From: Allobosea sp. 47.2.35
GTDB taxonomy: Bacteria; Pseudomonadota; Alphaproteobacteria; Rhizobiales; Beijerinckiaceae
DNA: 34,767 nt
Assembly (NCBI RefSeq): GCF_024655635.1
Contig: NZ_JANLGI010000030.1
Coordinates: forward strand, 1-34,767
Reading direction: 5' to 3'
The notes below the pieces were generated by a model. It was not told the DNA's origin. It saw nothing but the letters and a program-made list of their open reading frames with translations, and made no database searches. Positions 17,883-27,009 of the stretch are shown piece by piece. Position numbers and translations under genes: made by a program. Numbering within the stretch: the first letter of the stretch is position 1; each line of letters starts with the position of its first letter.

Positions 17883-18865
17883 GCCAGATGCCGGATAACG
17901 ACGCCCCGCTTGTCCTCGCCGTCCCCTCGAAGGGCCGCCTGCAGGAGAACGCCACGGCCTTCTTCGGCCGCGCCGGACTGAAATTCGTCAAGTCGCGCGG
18001 CGAGCGCGACTATCGCGGCGCCATCGCCGGCGTCGACGGGGCGGAAGTCGCGTTCCTCTCTGCATCCGAGATCGTCGCGCAGCTCTCCTCCGGCGCCGCC
18101 CATATCGGTATAACCGGCGAGGATCTCGTCCGCGAGCAGCTCTCGGATGCCGATGCGGCGGTCGAGATGCTGACCCCGCTCGGCTTCGGCCACGCCAATG
18201 TCGTCGTCGCCGTGCCGCAGGCCTGGATCGACGTGCGCAACATGGCCGATCTCGACGATGTCGCCTCCGCCATGCGGGCGCGCCACGGCAAGAAGCTGCG
18301 CGTCGCCACCAAATACGTGAACCTGACCCGGCGCTTCTTCGCGCAGCACGGCCTCGCCGATTACCGCATCGTCGAAAGCCTGGGCGCGACCGAAGGCGCA
18401 CCGGCCGCCGGCACGGCCGAGATCGTCGTGGACATCACCACGACCGGCGCCACGCTCGCCGCCAATGCGCTGAAGGTGCTCGATGACGGCGTGATGCTGG
18501 CCTCCGAGGCCAATCTCGTCGCCTCGATGCAGGCTCCATGGGGCGATCGCGCGAAGGCCGCAGCCAAGACCATCCTGTCGCGGATCGCGGCGGAGGAAGA
18601 AGGGCGCACGCTTCGCGAGGTCCGCGCGCGACTCGATCTCGCTCCGGGTGCGCTCACCGCGCTGGAGGAGCGCTTCGGCGCGCGCCTGCCATTCGGCGCG
18701 CCAGCCTCGGGGACGCCGCTGACGCTGCACTGCCCGGACAAGGTTGTCTTCGCGCTGGTCGAGCATCTCGACGGGCTCGGCGCCGACGATGTGACCGTCA
18801 GCGCCCCGGCCTATGTCTTCCGCCGCGCGAACCGCCTTCTGGAGCGCTTGAACGCCCGTATCTGA
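17879..18865 (+). CDS. hisG: ATP phosphoribosyltransferase catalytic subunit HisG
   Basis: A 328-residue enzyme that condenses ATP with PRPP to start histidine synthesis. The PRPP-binding loop is EIVVDITTTGATLAAN (residues 181-196), and the N-terminus has the family pattern LAVPSKGRLQENA. The catalytic core ends near residue 235. A further 90 or so residues, with VVFALVEHLDGLGADDVTVSAP near 289-310, resemble part of the regulatory domain of long-form HisG. HisZ-dependent HisG proteins usually lack that domain. It is translationally coupled to hisZ, and an 8-bp hairpin overlaps its stop. Confidence 0.92.
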   Translation: MSQMPDNDAPLVLAVPSKGRLQENATAFFGRAGLKFVKSRGERDYRGAIAGVDGAEVAFLSASEIVAQLSSGAAHIGITGEDLVREQLSDADAAVEMLTPLGFGHANVVVAVPQAWIDVRNMADLDDVASAMRARHGKKLRVATKYVNLTRRFFAQHGLADYRIVESLGATEGAPAAGTAEIVVDITTTGATLAANALKVLDDGVMLASEANLVASMQAPWGDRAKAAAKTILSRIAAEEEGRTLREVRARLDLAPGALTALEERFGARLPFGAPASGTPLTLHCPDKVVFALVEHLDGLGADDVTVSAPAYVFRRANRLLERLNARI

Positions 18866-18882
18866 TGCTGCGCGGCAGCATC
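18864..18882 (+). terminator. Hairpin overlapping the hisG stop codon
   Basis: GATGCTGC-GCG-GCAGCATC is a perfect 8-bp stem with a 3-base loop beginning inside the hisG TGA. No T tract follows, so it may be a weak terminator or a transcript-end stabiliser. Confidence 0.4.
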
Positions 18883-18999
18883 GGAATGACGGGATCGCCC
18901 GCGCTTCAGCCTTGATCCCGAACCAATTGGCCTCTAGGCGTGTTAACCGGTTTGGCGGCACGCGGCGCTGCCGTGCGAGTGAATGCAGGTAAGACGATC

Positions 19000-19485
19000 A
19001 TGATCCGACGCCTTGGCCTTGCGGCCGTGATTGCGGCGCTTGCCGCGCCGATGCTGATGTCCGGTGAGGCGATGGCGCAGAGCCGCCAGAAGATGCCGTC
19101 GCGCACGGAACTCGGCGGCGGGAATACGCCGATTCCGATGCCGCAGCAGGAGAAGACCTTCCCGCTCGGAGCGAGCTGGAGCGTCGTGGCGCTGAACGGC
19201 AAGCCGGTCAAGGACCGCCGCGCGACCCTGCTTGTCGACCAGAATCTGCGTGGCACCGGTTTCGGCGGCTGCAACACCTTCTCGGCCTCGGCTTATCCGC
19301 TGCGCCAGCAGGGCTTCGCGGTCGGTCCAATCGCGGTGACCCGCCGCAGTTGCGACAAGGGTCTGCTCGATTTCGAACGGGCCTTCCTGATGGCGCTGCG
19401 CGCGACCCAGAAATGGGATCTGGTCAGCGGCCAGCTCGTCCTGAAGGGCGGGGCCGGCGAGCTGACCCTCAGCCGCTCGCTCTGA
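19000..19485 (+). CDS. Secreted META-domain (HslJ-like) protein
   Basis: A 161-residue exported protein. The signal peptide runs to about residue 27 (MIRRLGLAAVIAALAAP... ending AMAQ). The mature part has the META/HslJ pattern: a W followed by VVALNGKPV, then GTGFGGCNTFSASA, then VGPIAVTRRSCDKGLLDFERAFL, ending in a short beta-strand region. The two cysteines fit this fold. Related proteins occur in the periplasm or outer membrane; E. coli HslJ affects novobiocin resistance, and there is no enzyme activity to name. The ATG at 19000 starts a good signal peptide; longer in-frame starts at 18940 do not. Confidence 0.75.
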   Translation: MIRRLGLAAVIAALAAPMLMSGEAMAQSRQKMPSRTELGGGNTPIPMPQQEKTFPLGASWSVVALNGKPVKDRRATLLVDQNLRGTGFGGCNTFSASAYPLRQQGFAVGPIAVTRRSCDKGLLDFERAFLMALRATQKWDLVSGQLVLKGGAGELTLSRSL

Positions 19486-19492
19486 GGCTGTT

Positions 19493-19509
19493 CCTCTCCT
19501 TGGGAGAGG
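19493..19509. repeat. Short hairpin CCTCTCC-TTG-GGAGAGG
   Basis: A 7-bp perfect stem 8 bp after the META-protein stop. It is similar in character, though not identical, to the pyrimidine-rich hairpins at 16514-16650, and may be a small relative of that family. Confidence 0.4.
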
Positions 19510-19533
19510 TTCTCGGCGCAATCGATGGATAAG

Positions 19534-19563
19534 AAAAAAGGGTCGCGCGAGCGACCCTTTTTT
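19534..19563. terminator. Strong bidirectional intrinsic terminator
   Basis: AAAAAAGGGTCGC-GCGA-GCGACCCTTTTTT gives a perfect 13-bp stem with a 4-base loop and a T6 tract on both strands. It separates the rightward META-protein gene (stop 19485) from the leftward ABC transporter gene (stop 19587) and should end both transcripts. Confidence 0.93.
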
Positions 19564-19586
19564 GTTTCGTTGCGCCATGCCTGCCC

Positions 19587-21680
19587 TCAGGCGGCCGGGG
19601 CTTTCGCTGTCGGCGTCGGCGTGAAGGTGCCGTCCGGATTCTGCTCCATGGTGACGAGAGCATCGTGCATGTTGCGCAGCGTCGTGCGGTGGCCGATCGA
19701 GACGATGCGGGCCTGCGGCAATTCGCGGTCGATCGTCGCGTAGATCTCGCCCTCCAGCTTCTCGTCGAGCGAGGCGGTCGCCTCGTCGAGGAAGAGCCAG
19801 TCCGGCTTGCTCAGGAGCGCGCGCGCGACGGCGAGCCGCTGCTGTTCGCCGCCCGAGAGCCGCTGCCCCCAGAGGTCGACCTCGTCGAGCTTCTCAGTGA
19901 GGTGGCCGAGCTTGACCTTCTCCATCGCGGCGCGGATCGCGGCATCGTCATAGTCGCCTTCCTCGGCGGGGTAGGCGAGCGCCGCCCGGAGCGAGCCCTG
20001 CGGCAGATAGGGTCGCTGCGGCAGCAGCATGATCTCGGCGTCGGCGGGGATGCCGACCTTGCCGTCGCCGAAGGGCCAGATCCCGGCGATGGCGCGGAAC
20101 AGCGTCGACTTGCCTGAGCCGGAAGGGCCGATCAGCAGCGTCGAGCGCGCGGTACCGAGATCGAGCGCGCCGAGCTTCACGATCGGTTTGCCGTTCGGCA
20201 GGAGGAGCGTCGCGTCGCGGATATGCAGGCTCTCGTCGCGCGAAGTCTCGCGGCCGAGCGCCTCCTCGCTGATTGAGCCGTGCTGCGCATCGGTGATCGC
20301 CGTCTCGAAGGAGGTGAGGCGGTTGATCGAGGCGAGGTAGGAGGCGATCGAGGAGTAGCTGTTGATGATGAAGGACAGGGCCGTCTGCACCCGGTCGAAG
20401 GCACCTGCAACCTGCATCATGACGCCGAGCGTGATCGTGCCGGCGAAATAGTACGGCGCCAGAATGATGTAGGGCAGGACGACGCTGAGCTGGTTGTAGG
20501 ACAAGGTGAAGCTGGTCAGCTTCAGCCGGCGCCAGACCAGCCGGTAGAAATTCTCGACGATGTCGCGGAAGCGCTGGGCGAGCTGCCCGCGCTCGGTCGG
20601 CTCGCCGACCATCAATGCGATCTGCTCGGAATATTCGCGCAGGCGTGCCAGCGAGAAGCGGAAATTCGCCTCGCGCTTCTCCTGTTCGAATTCGAGGCGG
20701 ATCAGCGGGCGGCCGATGATATGGGTCAGCCAGGTCGCAGCTGCGGCATAGAAGAACGCCACCCAGAAGATGTAGCCGGGAACAGCGAAGGACATGCCCG
20801 GCAGGGTGAAGGCGACGGGGATGTTCCAGAGGATGATCGAGAACGAGACCAGCGTGGAAACCTGCGAGAGCAGGGGCAGCGCGAAGCCATAGGTCTGGTT
20901 GACGAAGGAGCGCGTGTCTTCGGCGATACGCTGGTCGGGGTTGTCGACAGTGCCGGCGAGCGCGATCCGGTAATGCGTCGCATGGTCGAGCCACGCTTTC
21001 GTATACTCGTTCGCCATGAACTGCCGCCAGCGGATCAGGATCGTGTAGTTGGCGAACAGCTCGGTCAGGTTCGAGACGACCCAGAGCACGGCCCAGACGC
21101 AGAACACGTAGAAGAGCTGGTACCAGAACGCCGTGGCGTCCTTGTTCTGCAGCGCATCGTACATGTCGCGGTTGAAGAAGGAGAGGCGCAGCGTGATGCC
21201 GACCTGCACCTGATTCAGCACGATCAGGAAGACGAAGAGCGAGACCGCGAGCGTACCGAGCCGGATGCTGAACGGCCCGATCGGCCAGAGATTGGCGGTC
21301 GTGATCTGGTCGGATTCGAAATAGGGCGAGGCGATGCGGGCGATCCGCGCGATCACCGGCACGAAGGAGATCGCGTAGATCAGGATCGCGAAGACGCCGA
21401 CCGTGGTCGGGAGGCTGGTTGGGATCGGCGGGATGCCGAGAGCCGCCGGCCACCAGCCGAACTGCGCCGCGATCGCGGATGCGCCGAACACGAGATATTC
21501 GATCGCGAAGACGCTGGAGAAGATGCGCAGGAAAAAGGGCAGGGCCGGCGAGCGGAAGGTGACGACCGCCAGTAGCAGGCCGATGACGCCCATGCCGATC
21601 ACGCCGGCCGATCCGGCCTGCTGGCCGACGACCAGCGTGGCGGCCGCCAGCGCGGCCACGAGAATGCTCAACAAGCGCAT
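19587..21680 (-). CDS. BacA/SbmA-like ABC transporter, fused permease and ATPase
   Basis: A 697-residue half-transporter of the YddA/COG4178 type. The N-terminus has several hydrophobic segments up to about residue 155, then an SbmA/BacA-like transmembrane domain (about 160-460, including NPDQRIAEDTRSF at 247-259). The nucleotide-binding domain has Walker A GPSGSGKS (518-525), signature LSGGEQQR (608-615), Walker B WLFLDEATAS (628-637) and switch H664. Relatives import or export peptides and vitamin-like compounds or act on very-long-chain acyl groups; the substrate here is unknown. The ATG at 21680 follows AGGA by nine bases. It ends at the bidirectional terminator at 19534-19563. Confidence 0.9.
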   Translation of the reverse strand: MRLLSILVAALAAATLVVGQQAGSAGVIGMGVIGLLLAVVTFRSPALPFFLRIFSSVFAIEYLVFGASAIAAQFGWWPAALGIPPIPTSLPTTVGVFAILIYAISFVPVIARIARIASPYFESDQITTANLWPIGPFSIRLGTLAVSLFVFLIVLNQVQVGITLRLSFFNRDMYDALQNKDATAFWYQLFYVFCVWAVLWVVSNLTELFANYTILIRWRQFMANEYTKAWLDHATHYRIALAGTVDNPDQRIAEDTRSFVNQTYGFALPLLSQVSTLVSFSIILWNIPVAFTLPGMSFAVPGYIFWVAFFYAAAATWLTHIIGRPLIRLEFEQEKREANFRFSLARLREYSEQIALMVGEPTERGQLAQRFRDIVENFYRLVWRRLKLTSFTLSYNQLSVVLPYIILAPYYFAGTITLGVMMQVAGAFDRVQTALSFIINSYSSIASYLASINRLTSFETAITDAQHGSISEEALGRETSRDESLHIRDATLLLPNGKPIVKLGALDLGTARSTLLIGPSGSGKSTLFRAIAGIWPFGDGKVGIPADAEIMLLPQRPYLPQGSLRAALAYPAEEGDYDDAAIRAAMEKVKLGHLTEKLDEVDLWGQRLSGGEQQRLAVARALLSKPDWLFLDEATASLDEKLEGEIYATIDRELPQARIVSIGHRTTLRNMHDALVTMEQNPDGTFTPTPTAKAPAA

Positions 21681-21820
21681 AGATGGGAATCCTGGCGGGA
21701 GACGGTGAAAGCCACGATTCGGACCATGTCGCAGCGGGAGTGGCCTTTCAATGGCGGCGCGATCGGATGAGCAAATTGTCATCTCGCGGAGAGCTTGCGG
21801 CGAGCCAGAGGCCCTGAAAC

Positions 21821-21855
21821 GAAACGCCCCGGGCGAGCAGGGCTCGTCCGGGGCG
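21821..21855 (-). terminator. Intrinsic terminator of the LivK-like gene
   Basis: A 14-bp stem (21825-21838 with 21842-21855, one G-U pair) has a 3-base loop and is followed on the minus strand by CGTTTCGTTTC. It lies 28 bp after the stop of the solute-binding protein gene. Confidence 0.75.
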
Positions 21856-21883
21856 CGAAGCTGGAAGGTTTGGCTCTAGCCGA

Positions 21884-22996
21884 TCACGGCGCGGCGACGA
21901 TCTTGCCGGCGTCCCACTTGTACATCGAGAAGCTCGGCGAGCTCAGGTCGCCGGTCTTGCCATAGGTCAGCGTGCCGATCGCGGTCTTGACCGGCATGCC
22001 CGACTGCAGGGCCTTGGCGGCGCCGTTGGCATCGCCGGGCTTGCCGGCCTTCTCGATCGCGGCCTTGAGCACTTCGACCGCCGCATAGGCGTTGAGCGTG
22101 AAGGCCTCCGGCGGGATACCCTTCTCCTTCAGCGCCGCGACGGCCTGGGCCGAGTCGGGGTTCTTCAGCGCGTCGGTCGCGTTGGTGAAGAGCGTGCCGG
22201 TGGCATGGTCGCCGCCGATCGCCGCGTACTCGGTGTTGGACAGGCCTTCGCCGCCGATGATCGTGGCCTTGACGCCGGCATCGGCGAGCTGGCGCGCCAG
22301 CAGGCCGCCCTCGGGGTGGTAGCCCCCGAAATAGATCGCCTCGACATTCGCCGCCTTCAGGCGCGTCACCACGGCCGAGAGGTCCTTGTCGCCGGGATTG
22401 ACGGTCAGCGCCGCCACTTCCTTGAGCCCGCCGGCATTGATGCCCTTCTGGAAGGCGTCGGCCAGGCCCTTGCCGTAGGTGCCCTTGTCATGGACGATCG
22501 CGATCTTCTTGTCCTTCAGGTTCTTCAGGACGTAAGCGGCGGCGATGTCGGCCTGCTGGTCGTCGCGGCCGCAGGTGCGGAAGACGTTCGTCAGACCGCG
22601 CGTGGTCAGCGCCGGCGAGGTCGCGGTCGGCGTCACCATCAGCACGCCGCTCTCGGCGAACACGTCCGAGACCGCCATCGCGACGCCGGAGGTCACCGGC
22701 CCGACCACGAACTTGACCTTGTCGCCGACGAGCAGGTTGGCCGAGGAGACGCCCTGCTTGGGATCGCCGGCATCGTCGGCGAGCTTCAGCACGAGCTTCT
22801 CGCCGAGCACGCCGCCGGCCTTGTTGATGGCGTCGACGGCGGTCTGGGCGCCGTTCTTGACCTGGTCGCCATAGGCGGCGACCGGGCCGGTCAGCGGCGC
22901 GACGAGGCCGATGGTGATGTCGGCCTGCGCGGCCTGGGCGGAGAGGAAGAGGGCTGCGGCGAGCGCGGCGCCCGACAGGAGTTGGGACTTTTTCAT
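21884..22996 (-). CDS. Branched-chain amino acid-type ABC substrate-binding protein
   Basis: A 370-residue periplasmic binding protein of the LivK/type I fold. The signal peptide is MKKSQLLSGAALAAALFLSA, ending AQA before DITIGLVAPLTGPVAAYGDQ. Family landmarks include GGVLGEKLVLKLADDAGDPKQ, VVGPVTSGVAMAVSD and YAAVEVLKAAIEKAG. It should deliver a branched-chain amino acid or related amide/acid to an inner-membrane transporter. No livH, livM, livG or livF gene is adjacent, so its partner is elsewhere. The ATG at 22996 is chosen because GGGAG lies six bases before it; the ATG at 23002 touches that site. Confidence 0.9.
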   Translation of the reverse strand: MKKSQLLSGAALAAALFLSAQAAQADITIGLVAPLTGPVAAYGDQVKNGAQTAVDAINKAGGVLGEKLVLKLADDAGDPKQGVSSANLLVGDKVKFVVGPVTSGVAMAVSDVFAESGVLMVTPTATSPALTTRGLTNVFRTCGRDDQQADIAAAYVLKNLKDKKIAIVHDKGTYGKGLADAFQKGINAGGLKEVAALTVNPGDKDLSAVVTRLKAANVEAIYFGGYHPEGGLLARQLADAGVKATIIGGEGLSNTEYAAIGGDHATGTLFTNATDALKNPDSAQAVAALKEKGIPPEAFTLNAYAAVEVLKAAIEKAGKPGDANGAAKALQSGMPVKTAIGTLTYGKTGDLSSPSFSMYKWDAGKIVAAP

Positions 22997-23123
22997 CTGC
23001 ATCTCCCTACGACATGCAATTTTAGCGCGCGATCCCGCTCGGGGTCGCTTGCCGCCTGTATAGGTCAGGATGTCACCGGAGGGCACTGCCCAAGCTTTCA
23101 TCAGCCCTGTCGGGAAATGCATG

Positions 23124-23159
23124 GCAACGCGGCAGGCGGTGCCTGCATTCAGCCGTTGC
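23124..23159 (-). terminator. Two-part hairpin at the end of the PhnD-like gene
   Basis: GCAGGC-GGT-GCCTGC (23132-23146) is nested inside a weaker outer pair GCAACG/CGTTGC (23124-23129 with 23154-23159) that spans the stop codon. There is no clear T tract. It is a weak candidate for a transcript end. Confidence 0.3.
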
Positions 23160-24063
23160 GGGCTTTGCGCTGGGCCTCGAGTTCCTCGGTGACGGCGATC
23201 ACGTCGAGATAATCCTCGTGGCGGGCCGGTGCATAACGCGAGACATGGCCGTCGGTGAAGCTCTTCCAGGCCTCCGGAGCGGCCTCCTTCATCGCGTTCA
23301 TGGCGGCGACGAAATCGTCTTTCAGCCCTTGCGGCAGGTTGGCGCGGGTCGAGAACGGGCTCGCCGGGATCAAGGGCGAGGTCCAGAGCACGCGGGTCGA
23401 GCCGGCCGGGATCATGCCGCGCTGGGCGAGCCGCTGCGCGACGCCATGCTCCACGTTGACCTGATAGGTCGCGACGACGTCAAACTGGCCGCGTACCAGC
23501 GCCAGTACCGAATTGTCATGGCCGCCGGAGAAGACCGTGCCGCTGAAATGAACCTTCGGGTCGATGCCTTGCTTGCGCAGGAAATAGGAGGGGAAGGCGT
23601 AGCCGGAGGTCGAGTTCGGATCGGCGAAGGCCATCACCTTGCCCTTGAGATCGGCGAGCCCCTGATAGGGGCTGTCGGCCCGCACCAGCAGCACCGAGTA
23701 ATAGCCTTCCTGACCCTGGTTATCGACGTCGCGGATCAGCGGCTGCAGCTTGTCGCCAAGCACGCGGCGGCCAAGCGCGTAGACTGCGGGACCGAACCGG
23801 GCGAAGTCGACCTGATCGGCCCGCATCGCCTCGACGAGGCCGGCATAGTCCGAGACCCGGAAGAAGCGCACGGGCACGCCAAGGCGCTGCGTGAGGTAGT
23901 CGACCATCGGCTGGGTACGGGCGATGGCGCCGGCCTCGTTCTCGGCGGAGGAGACGCCGAAGCGAACCTCCTTGATGTTGTGCCGCCAGTCCGAGCCCTG
24001 AGCCAAGGCGGGGGCGACGCTGCTGGCGGCAAGGCCGGCGAGAACGGAACGGCGTGTCGGCAT
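23149..24063 (-). CDS. PhnD-like phosphate/phosphonate substrate-binding protein
   Basis: A 304-residue type II periplasmic binding protein of the PhnD family. The N-terminus MPTRRSVLAGLAASSVAPALAQ has a twin arginine and suggests Tat export. Family motifs are EVRFGVSSAENEAGAIARTQ, DFARFGPAVYALG, DPNSTSGYAFPSYFLRKQGI and SGGHDNSVLALVRGQFDV. It would bind phosphonate, phosphite or a related oxyanion for an ABC importer, but no phnC or phnE lies beside it. The ATG at 24063 is chosen because it begins the signal peptide; the ribosome site is weak. It lies downstream of the groESL terminator on the same strand, 67 codons or so upstream being non-coding. Confidence 0.85.
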   Translation of the reverse strand: MPTRRSVLAGLAASSVAPALAQGSDWRHNIKEVRFGVSSAENEAGAIARTQPMVDYLTQRLGVPVRFFRVSDYAGLVEAMRADQVDFARFGPAVYALGRRVLGDKLQPLIRDVDNQGQEGYYSVLLVRADSPYQGLADLKGKVMAFADPNSTSGYAFPSYFLRKQGIDPKVHFSGTVFSGGHDNSVLALVRGQFDVVATYQVNVEHGVAQRLAQRGMIPAGSTRVLWTSPLIPASPFSTRANLPQGLKDDFVAAMNAMKEAAPEAWKSFTDGHVSRYAPARHEDYLDVIAVTEELEAQRKARNG

Positions 24064-24154
24064 GATGGTCTCGGGTGCGATGGAATTCGATCGCGTCTCG
24101 ATGCGCGCCAGCCACGACGGGCGAATGGCGGGCGGATGACAGTGCCGTGAAACG

Positions 24155-24181
24155 AAAAAGGCCCGGCTTGCGCCGGGCCTT
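24155..24181 (-). terminator. Intrinsic terminator of the groES-groEL operon
   Basis: AAGGCCCGGC-TTGC-GCCGGGCCTT is a perfect 10-bp stem, and on the minus strand it runs into TTTTTCGTTTC. It lies about 100 bp after the groEL stop and before the PhnD-like gene. Confidence 0.85.
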
Positions 24182-24205
24182 CCATAGTTCGCTGGGAGCG
24201 GTGGA

Positions 24206-24223
24206 TCAGAAGTCCATGCCGCC
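24206..24223 (-). repeat. Direct repeat copy of the groEL 3' end
   Basis: This 18-bp block is identical to 24281-24298, which encodes the last residues GGMDF and stop of GroEL. The copies start exactly 75 bp apart, so the duplicate is in the same reading frame. Confidence 0.9.
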
Positions 24224-24224
24224 A

Positions 24225-24250
24225 CCGAAACCGGGCTTGCCCGGTTTCGG
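24225..24250. other. 11-bp hairpin in the groEL 3' region
   Basis: CCGAAACCGGG-CTTG-CCCGGTTTCGG is a perfect 11-bp stem with a 4-base loop. It is one of three consecutive stem-loops between the groEL stop and the terminator; the others are AGACGC-N5-GCGTCT at 24256-24272 and GGACTTC-N4-GAAGTCC at 24273-24290. Confidence 0.75.
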
Positions 24251-24280
24251 CATTTAGACGCTTTGGGCGTCTGGACTTCC

Positions 24281-25918
<1,638 letters not shown>

Positions 25919-25967
25919 GAGAGCTACTCCTTAGAACTTGAAACGGAAGAGAGCGGTCAGGCGGCGA

Positions 25968-26255
25968 TCAGCCGACGACGCCCATGATGTCGGATTCCTT
26001 CATGATCAGGAGGTCCTGACCATCGATCTTGACCTCGGTGCCCGACCACTTGCCGAACAGGACGCGGTCGCCCTTCTTGACGTCGAGGGCAACGAGCTTG
26101 CCGGCCTCGTCACGCGCGCCGGAACCGACGGCGATGACCTCGCCCTCCTGGGGCTTTTCCTTGGCGGTCTCGGGGATGATGATGCCGCCCTTGGTCTTCT
26201 CTTCGCTGTCAAGGCGGCGGACCACGACGCGGTCATGCAACGGACGGAACTTCAT
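25968..26255 (-). CDS. groES: Co-chaperonin GroES
   Basis: A complete 95-residue 10-kDa chaperonin: MKFRPLHDRVVVRRLDSEEK, the mobile loop around EEKTKGGIIIPETAKEKP, the roof region VGSGARDEAGK, and the ending ESDIMGVVG. It caps GroEL rings during folding. The ATG at 26255 has AGGAAG upstream. It is the first gene of the operon, downstream of a CIRCE operator at 26320-26346 and a sigma-70-type promoter at 26359-26387. Confidence 0.98.
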   Translation of the reverse strand: MKFRPLHDRVVVRRLDSEEKTKGGIIIPETAKEKPQEGEVIAVGSGARDEAGKLVALDVKKGDRVLFGKWSGTEVKIDGQDLLIMKESDIMGVVG

Positions 26256-26319
26256 GGTTCTGTCTTCCTCTCGGTCTTATTCGTTTCGGGGGCCGCTGAA
26301 GGGCTCCCGGGGGAGGCTG

Positions 26320-26346
26320 TTAGCAGTCACCAAGTGAGAGTGCTAA
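26320..26346. promoter_or_regulatory. CIRCE operator (HrcA site)
   Basis: TTAGCAGTC-N9-GAGTGCTAA matches the CIRCE consensus TTAGCACTC-N9-GAGTGCTAA at 17 of 18 arm positions. It lies between the groES promoter and its start codon. HrcA bound here would repress groESL until heat or misfolded protein draws off its activity. Confidence 0.92.
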
Positions 26347-26358
26347 CAGATGCCAGCG

Positions 26359-26387
26359 GAGATAGGCGCGGGGGTCCGGAGAGTCAA
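26359..26387 (-). promoter_or_regulatory. groES-groEL promoter
   Basis: On the minus strand, TTGACT (26382-26387) is followed by a 17-base spacer and TATCTC (26359-26364). This is a good housekeeping-type -35/-10 pair. Transcription would start just before the CIRCE element, the usual geometry for HrcA control. Confidence 0.7.
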
Positions 26388-26484
26388 GGAAGCGCGCGGC
26401 GATAAAGTGAACGGCGGCGGATGCGGTGTCGCAGGTCGCTTCAGGCCTGCTGGCAGCAGCGCTTGAACACGCTAACATGGCGGA

Positions 26485-26940
26485 ATGACGACGCCCGCGC
26501 CCGACCCCCGTCTCGACGCCATCGCCCGCTCCTGCGTGGCGCTGCATGTCCGCATGACCGCACGCGCCGTGACGCGGGCCTATGACGAGGCGATGCGCCC
26601 GAGCGGGCTCAAGATCACCCAGTTCGTGCTGCTCTCGGCGCTCTCAACCGGGCAATGGAAGTCGGTCACCGAGCTGGCCGAGCGTTTCGCGCTGGAGCGG
26701 ACCTCGCTGACCCGCAACCTCCAGCTTCTGGCGGCCGAGGGCATGGTCGAGCCGGTCGAGTGCCGCGGCCGGGCCTCGGTCTATGCGGTGACCGAGAAGG
26801 GCAGAGCCGCGATCGAGGCCGCGATCCCGTATTGGCGGGAGGCGCAGGACAAGATCGAGGGCGGCTTCGGCGAGGACCGCTGGCGCGAGACCCGCGATGG
26901 CCTCAAGGCCCTGCGGCGGGCAGCGCGCGGAGAACGCTGA
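26485..26940 (+). CDS. MarR-family transcriptional regulator
   Basis: A 151-residue winged-helix regulator. The recognition region is SVTELAERFALERTSLTRNLQLLAAEGMVEP (in parts, residues about 60-90), followed by the wing CRGRASVYAVTEKGRAAI. MarR dimers usually repress neighbouring genes and release DNA when they bind a small aromatic or oxidant ligand; here the ligand is unknown. It diverges from groES, with 139 bp from the CIRCE element to its start. A thioesterase gene follows 69 bp downstream on the same strand and is a possible target. Confidence 0.87.
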   Translation: MTTPAPDPRLDAIARSCVALHVRMTARAVTRAYDEAMRPSGLKITQFVLLSALSTGQWKSVTELAERFALERTSLTRNLQLLAAEGMVEPVECRGRASVYAVTEKGRAAIEAAIPYWREAQDKIEGGFGEDRWRETRDGLKALRRAARGER

Positions 26941-27009
26941 AGCAGCGGCGACCGGTTGACCATCGCCGGAACATGTCTCTATCGTGCAGATACACGAATG
27001 GAGATCGGC

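Larger units (their letters stand above)
24206..24253 (-). pseudogene. Relic second GroEL C-terminus
   Basis: Read on the minus strand and in frame with groEL, the 27 bp after its stop end in TAA. An ATG then begins a 15-codon stretch MPKPGKPGFGGGMDF and stop. The GGGMDF ending is the hallmark of chaperonin C-termini, so this looks like the remains of another groEL tail left by recombination or tandem duplication. A translated micro-ORF is possible, but no ribosome site is evident. Confidence 0.5.

Noticed and set aside
19948..21453. 501-codon minus-strand frame inside the ABC transporter gene
   Set aside because: It is out of frame with the transporter, Arg/Pro-rich and has no ATPase motif.
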